This document shows positions 60,609 through 64,000 of a stretch of 64,000 nucleotides of DNA, piece after piece. The stretch's first letter is position 1. Every line of letters starts with the position of its first letter. The notes beneath the pieces are model-generated. The model worked only from the letters and a program-made list of their open reading frames with translations. It had not been told where the DNA came from and made no database searches. The position numbers and the translations under genes are program-made. The stretch is taken from positions 1,938,519-2,002,518 of the forward strand of contig CP166960.1 in assembly GCA_041447175.1 (NCBI GenBank), written 5' to 3'. The DNA is from Candidatus Bathyarchaeia archaeon (GTDB lineage Archaea; Thermoproteota; Bathyarchaeia; Bathyarchaeales; Bathycorpusculaceae).

Positions 60609-62162
60609 GTGAGAGATGTAAAATGGGGTATTGCTTTATCCAACCCTAACTGTTTCCCGAAAAAAATAAGAATTTTAGACACCACACTCCGCGATGGTGA
60701 ACAAACACCCGGAGTCAGCTTGACTCCTGAAAACAAACTCCGCATTGCTAAACGCCTAGACGAACTCGGAGTGGACATAATCGAGGCTGGTTTTGCAGCG
60801 GTTTCCCAAGGCGAACTGGAAGCAGTCAAGCTCATCGCCCAAGCAGGTTTGAAAGCGGAAATCTGCAGCTGCTCCCGAGGAACCATAAACGACATCGACG
60901 CAGTCGCAAAAGCCGAAGCCGACAGCATCCACTTGGTGATTCCCACAAGCGACATCCATATAGACTGGAAACTCAAAAAAACCCGCGACCAAGTTCTGCA
61001 GATCACCGAAAAATGTGTCAAACACGCCAAAGACTGCGGCTTAGTGGTGGAGCTTTCGGCAGAGGATTCAACCCGAAGCGACCGCGACTACCTCAAAAAG
61101 GTTTTCAGCACTGGAATCTCCGCCGGTGCCGACCGCGTTGTTGCATGCGACACCGTTGGAGTGTTGACGCCTGAAAAAGCCTATGAGTTCTACCATGACC
61201 TCGTCGAAAGCTTAACCGTCCCCGTAAGTGTCCATTGCCACAACGACTTTGGCATGGCAGTAGCCAACTCAGTTTCGGCTTTACGGGCAGGCTGCAGCGA
61301 AGTTCACTGCACCATCAACGGGTTAGGCGAACGCGCAGGAAACGCCTCCTTAGAGGAGATTGTAGTTGCACTCAAATCCCTCTACGAGATAGACGCAGGA
61401 GTCAAAACTGAACTGCTCTACAGCACCTCACAGCTGGTTTCACGGCTCACAGGCATCATGGTACAACCTAACAAGGCAATTGTCGGCGAAAACGCCTTCA
61501 CCCACGAATCAGGCATCCACACCCAAGGCTTGCTGGAGAACCCGTCCACCTACGAATCCATTGACCCAAGCATGGTCGGCGTAGCAAGACGCATCTCGCC
61601 AGGCAAACACAGCGGCACCCACGCCATAAAAGCCTCCGTGGAATCCATGGGCATACACCCCAATGAAGAGCAACTCAAAGAGATTTGGCTCCGAGTAAAA
61701 ACCGTAGGCGACAAAGGCAAAACCGTTTCCGACGCAGACTTGCTGGCAATCGCCGAGGCAGTCACTGGTTTAGCAAAACTCAAGGTGATTCAGCTACAGG
61801 AAGTCACTGTTGTCAGCGGAAACAAAGTCACGCCCACCGCGTCAGTAAGGCTAAAGCTAAACCAGAACGAACTCACTGAAGCAGCCACAGGGGTGGGCCC
61901 CGTTGACGCCGTCATAAACGCAGTCAAGAAAGCGGTGTCGGCAACAGAACCCATAACGTTGGAGCAGTACCATGTGAAGTCGATTACTGGTGGAACAGAC
62001 GCCATGGTTGAAGTCGTGGTTCGCATGCGCAAAGGCAACAAAACAGCCACAGCCACTGGAGTGCGCGAAGACATCGTCATGGCAAGCATGGACGCGGTAC
62101 TTGCAGGCATGAACGTACTGACAGCGTTAAACGGCAACGGTACAAAAGCCGTGAACCAATAA
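60609..62162 (+). CDS. 2-isopropylmalate synthase / citramalate synthase family
   Basis: This 517-residue enzyme condenses acetyl-CoA with a 2-ketoacid. The TIM barrel (about 20-290) has [40 protein letters not shown] and [19 protein letters not shown]. The C-terminal regulatory LeuA dimer domain (about 390-510) senses the product. Archaeal LeuA and CimA are too alike to separate by eye: LeuA would make leucine precursors, CimA the isoleucine precursor citramalate. Both fit the divergent ilvD neighbour. The GTG at 60609 is supported by the TATA box. Confidence 0.9.
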   Translation: MRDVKWGIALSNPNCFPKKIRILDTTLRDGEQTPGVSLTPENKLRIAKRLDELGVDIIEAGFAAVSQGELEAVKLIAQAGLKAEICSCSRGTINDIDAVAKAEADSIHLVIPTSDIHIDWKLKKTRDQVLQITEKCVKHAKDCGLVVELSAEDSTRSDRDYLKKVFSTGISAGADRVVACDTVGVLTPEKAYEFYHDLVESLTVPVSVHCHNDFGMAVANSVSALRAGCSEVHCTINGLGERAGNASLEEIVVALKSLYEIDAGVKTELLYSTSQLVSRLTGIMVQPNKAIVGENAFTHESGIHTQGLLENPSTYESIDPSMVGVARRISPGKHSGTHAIKASVESMGIHPNEEQLKEIWLRVKTVGDKGKTVSDADLLAIAEAVTGLAKLKVIQLQEVTVVSGNKVTPTASVRLKLNQNELTEAATGVGPVDAVINAVKKAVSATEPITLEQYHVKSITGGTDAMVEVVVRMRKGNKTATATGVREDIVMASMDAVLAGMNVLTALNGNGTKAVNQ

Positions 62163-62336
62163 ACAAAATAGACGGCAAATAAGTCGCCGCTCTTTTCTTC
62201 TTTTATACAAAATTTTTTCCAAAAGGCGATAAACTTGGCGCTATCAGCAATCCAATAAACACCTACCCCATCAGAACTACAATTTTTTCTGTAAAAAGTC
62301 TTAAAAACCCAAGCCACGTAGAAGATTCGATGCGAC

Positions 62337-63518
62337 GTGGTTGACATCTCCACTGCACTTATGATATGTGCTACCGTAATCATAGTAGGGTTCGTAGCGA
62401 ACTACCTTTTCAACAAAACCCGAATACCGGACATGCTTATCCTAATCTTCATAGGTGCACTCGCAGGACCAATCTTGGGAGCAATAGAACCCGCTGCTGT
62501 TCAGAGCTTTGCCCCCTACATCGCCGCTTTAGCGCTGGTTTACATACTGTTTGATGGCGGCATGGGTTTAACCATACAAAAAGTGGTAAAACACAGTCCA
62601 AGAGCGGTAATTCTCGCAGTTGTCGGATTCATCCTAAGCGTTCTGGTCACCGCGGTCATAACCATCGTCGCCTTCGGCGTACCCATCCTTTACGGGTTAC
62701 TGTTTGGAAGCATCTACGGCGGAAGCAGCTCCATCGTGGTAATCTCTGTAGCCTCAAAAATCAAAATTAGCGAAAAAGCCGCCACCACCCTAATCTTGGA
62801 ATCCGCAATAACAGACATCCTCTGCATCGTCGTAAGCTTAGTCATAATCGGCGTAATAACCACAGGACAAACAAACTACTCCTCAATTGCAGTGGGTATC
62901 GGAGGCAAATTCTTAATCGGCGCAGCCATCGGCGTGTTTGTCGGCCTCATCTGGCTACTGATCATGAGACGAGTTAACACACTTCCCTTCTCATACATAC
63001 TCACCCTAGCAATAGTCATGTTTGCATATGCCTTCTCAGAGAGCCTTGGCGGAAGCGGAGCACTTAGCGCACTGCTATTTGGATTAGTCTTGGGCAATGA
63101 ACAGCAAATCTTGAGCTTTTTCAAGCTTTCCGACAATGGAGAAGTCGCCATAACAGATGGCTTAAGACGATTCGAATCGGAAATCGCCTTCCTCATACGC
63201 ACCTTCTTCTTTGTGTTCCTAGGGATAATTGCCACCTTCTCAAGCCTCAGTCTTCTGGCGGTGGGAGTGATTTTGTCTGTTGCACTACTAGGGGCTAGAT
63301 ACGGCGCAGTATGGCTAACCACCATAAAAAGCGAAATGAGAACCGAAAGCAAACTGATGTCAACAATTCTCACCCGAGGCTTAGCCGCAGCCGTATTAGC
63401 CACATTACCCGCACAATACGGGCTACCCTACGCTGACCTATTCGTGAACACAGCCGTTGTGGTCATCGTGACAACTGCAATCATAGCCAGCATCGGCATA
63501 TTCACCAACAAAAAATAG
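62337..63518 (+). CDS. Cation/proton antiporter, CPA family
   Basis: This 393-residue transporter has about twelve membrane segments. Residues 29-46 (RIPDMLILIFIGALAGPI) and IAALALVYILFDGGMGL match the usual start. The ion-binding region is LILESAITDILCIV, and SLGGSGALSALLFGLVLGN is a later family segment. No cytoplasmic regulatory domain follows. It probably exchanges Na+ or K+ for H+. The start is GTG, with a TATA-like GTCTTAAAAACC at about 62298. Confidence 0.88.
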   Translation: MVDISTALMICATVIIVGFVANYLFNKTRIPDMLILIFIGALAGPILGAIEPAAVQSFAPYIAALALVYILFDGGMGLTIQKVVKHSPRAVILAVVGFILSVLVTAVITIVAFGVPILYGLLFGSIYGGSSSIVVISVASKIKISEKAATTLILESAITDILCIVVSLVIIGVITTGQTNYSSIAVGIGGKFLIGAAIGVFVGLIWLLIMRRVNTLPFSYILTLAIVMFAYAFSESLGGSGALSALLFGLVLGNEQQILSFFKLSDNGEVAITDGLRRFESEIAFLIRTFFFVFLGIIATFSSLSLLAVGVILSVALLGARYGAVWLTTIKSEMRTESKLMSTILTRGLAAAVLATLPAQYGLPYADLFVNTAVVVIVTTAIIASIGIFTNKK

Positions 63519-63537
63519 CACAAAAGTCTTGCCAAAA

Positions 63538-64000
63538 CTATGGCAGGCGATTAGCTTTAGGGTACGACCCTAAAATCTTTACAAAAGCCGCAAACTTCTC
63601 CAGCCCCTTAAGCGCCTCCACACAACGGGCTTCACTTCGGTGACCTTCAAAATCTAAATAAAAATTGTACTCCCAAGGCTTCTGCTTTGTGGGTCGGGAC
63701 TCAATTTTAGTCAAGTTTATGCCGCGTCTTGCAAATTCCCCCAAAGCATGGTAAAGGGAACCAGGCGAATGAGCCGCTGAGAAAATTATGGAGGTTTTGT
63801 CTTTGCCTGAAAACTGGGCGTCCTCTTGAGATAAAACAAAGAACCGCGTATAGTTTTCATGGTTATCCGCGATGTCGTTGGCAAGAATCTGCATGCCATA
63901 AAGTTTAGCTGCCCGTTCGCTGGCGATAGCCGCAGCGTTACGGAAACTGTTTTCTTTTAGCATCTTTACGCTACCCGCCGTGTCATATGTTGGGATAAGT
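63538..64000 (-). CDS. pheA: Prephenate dehydratase, C-terminal part (5' end beyond window)
   Basis: The frame is open to the right edge, reading PTYDTAGSVKMLKENSF, then SERAAKLYGMQIL and DNHENYTRFFVL. These are the end of the prephenate dehydratase catalytic domain, including the TRF motif. The ACT regulatory domain follows, with SPGSLYHALGEFARRGINL and ESRPTK, the phenylalanine-binding motif. At least 153 residues are visible. It makes phenylpyruvate for phenylalanine synthesis and should be inhibited by phenylalanine. The ATG at 63963 is internal, not a start. Confidence 0.93.
   Translation of the reverse strand, partial: LIPTYDTAGSVKMLKENSFRNAAAIASERAAKLYGMQILANDIADNHENYTRFFVLSQEDAQFSGKDKTSIIFSAAHSPGSLYHALGEFARRGINLTKIESRPTKQKPWEYNFYLDFEGHRSEARCVEALKGLEKFAAFVKILGSYPKANRLP

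Noticed and set aside
1-64000. CRISPR arrays, insertion sequences, inteins and integrase or attachment sites
   Set aside because: No regularly spaced repeats, transposase motifs or intein blocks were seen. MCM, the chaperonin and PEP synthase are uninterrupted. The tRNA-Gly 3' end is followed directly by a surface gene, without an integrase.

Overview
The window is archaeal. It carries MCM, both GINS subunits, PCNA, both primase subunits, TFS, RpoL, Csl4, aIF2-alpha, Nop10, Dph2, a group II chaperonin and eukaryote-like ribosomal proteins (S27e, L44e, L10e). Many genes are preceded by a TATA element about 25-40 bases before the start codon. GC is moderate. The gene set, the methanogen-type ThyA and the many NosD-like and PEF-tailed surface proteins suggest a Bathyarchaeia-like member of the TACK group. 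This placement is an inference, not shown by a marker tree. I see no rRNA, CRISPR array, insertion sequence or intein.

Layout. 1-12 kb is accessory and stress-related: a Mo-cofactor oxidoreductase, a DinB polymerase with an SPL-type radical SAM protein, an AT-rich patch with a membrane protein, a Nudix hydrolase, an MBL-rhodanese sulfur enzyme, a two-gene gasdermin plus CHAT-TPR protease operon (6547-8512), MsrA, a beta-helix surface protein and a TatD-associated radical SAM protein. 12-22 kb is core information processing: ThyA, thermosome, Sua5, GINS23-MCM, and the operon rpl44e-rps27e-aIF2-alpha-nop10-PAC2. 22-27.5 kb holds a large PQQ-type surface protein, a divergent TrmB regulator and an archaeosortase. 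27.5-41.4 kb is mainly a long leftward series: L10e, PEP synthase, Dph2, a METTL5-like methylase, Csl4, RpoL, DUF99, TFS, PCNA, PriL, a dolichol-phosphate mannosyltransferase, a polytopic membrane protein, PriS and GINS51. 41.6-58 kb mixes dCMP deaminase, a Trm11-like methylase, surface proteins, several tiny zinc-ribbon proteins, TrkH, tRNA-Gly and a FecR-domain propeller protein. 58-64 kb has a secreted cyclophilin, IlvD, a LeuA/CimA-type enzyme, a cation/proton antiporter and the end of prephenate dehydratase.

The most interesting system is the gasdermin operon. A 264-residue protein resembling bacterial gasdermins overlaps a caspase-fold CHAT protease with C-terminal TPRs. This layout predicts proteolytic release of a pore-forming protein, an abortive-infection type of cell death, in an archaeon. 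A second theme is surface-protein sorting: an archaeosortase with an intact Cys/Arg/His triad, and three surface proteins ending in PEF plus a membrane segment plus basic residues. Two probable non-canonical start codons (CTG for thyA, ACG for a small conserved protein) and two genes under 60 codons (nop10 and a zinc ribbon) are also described.
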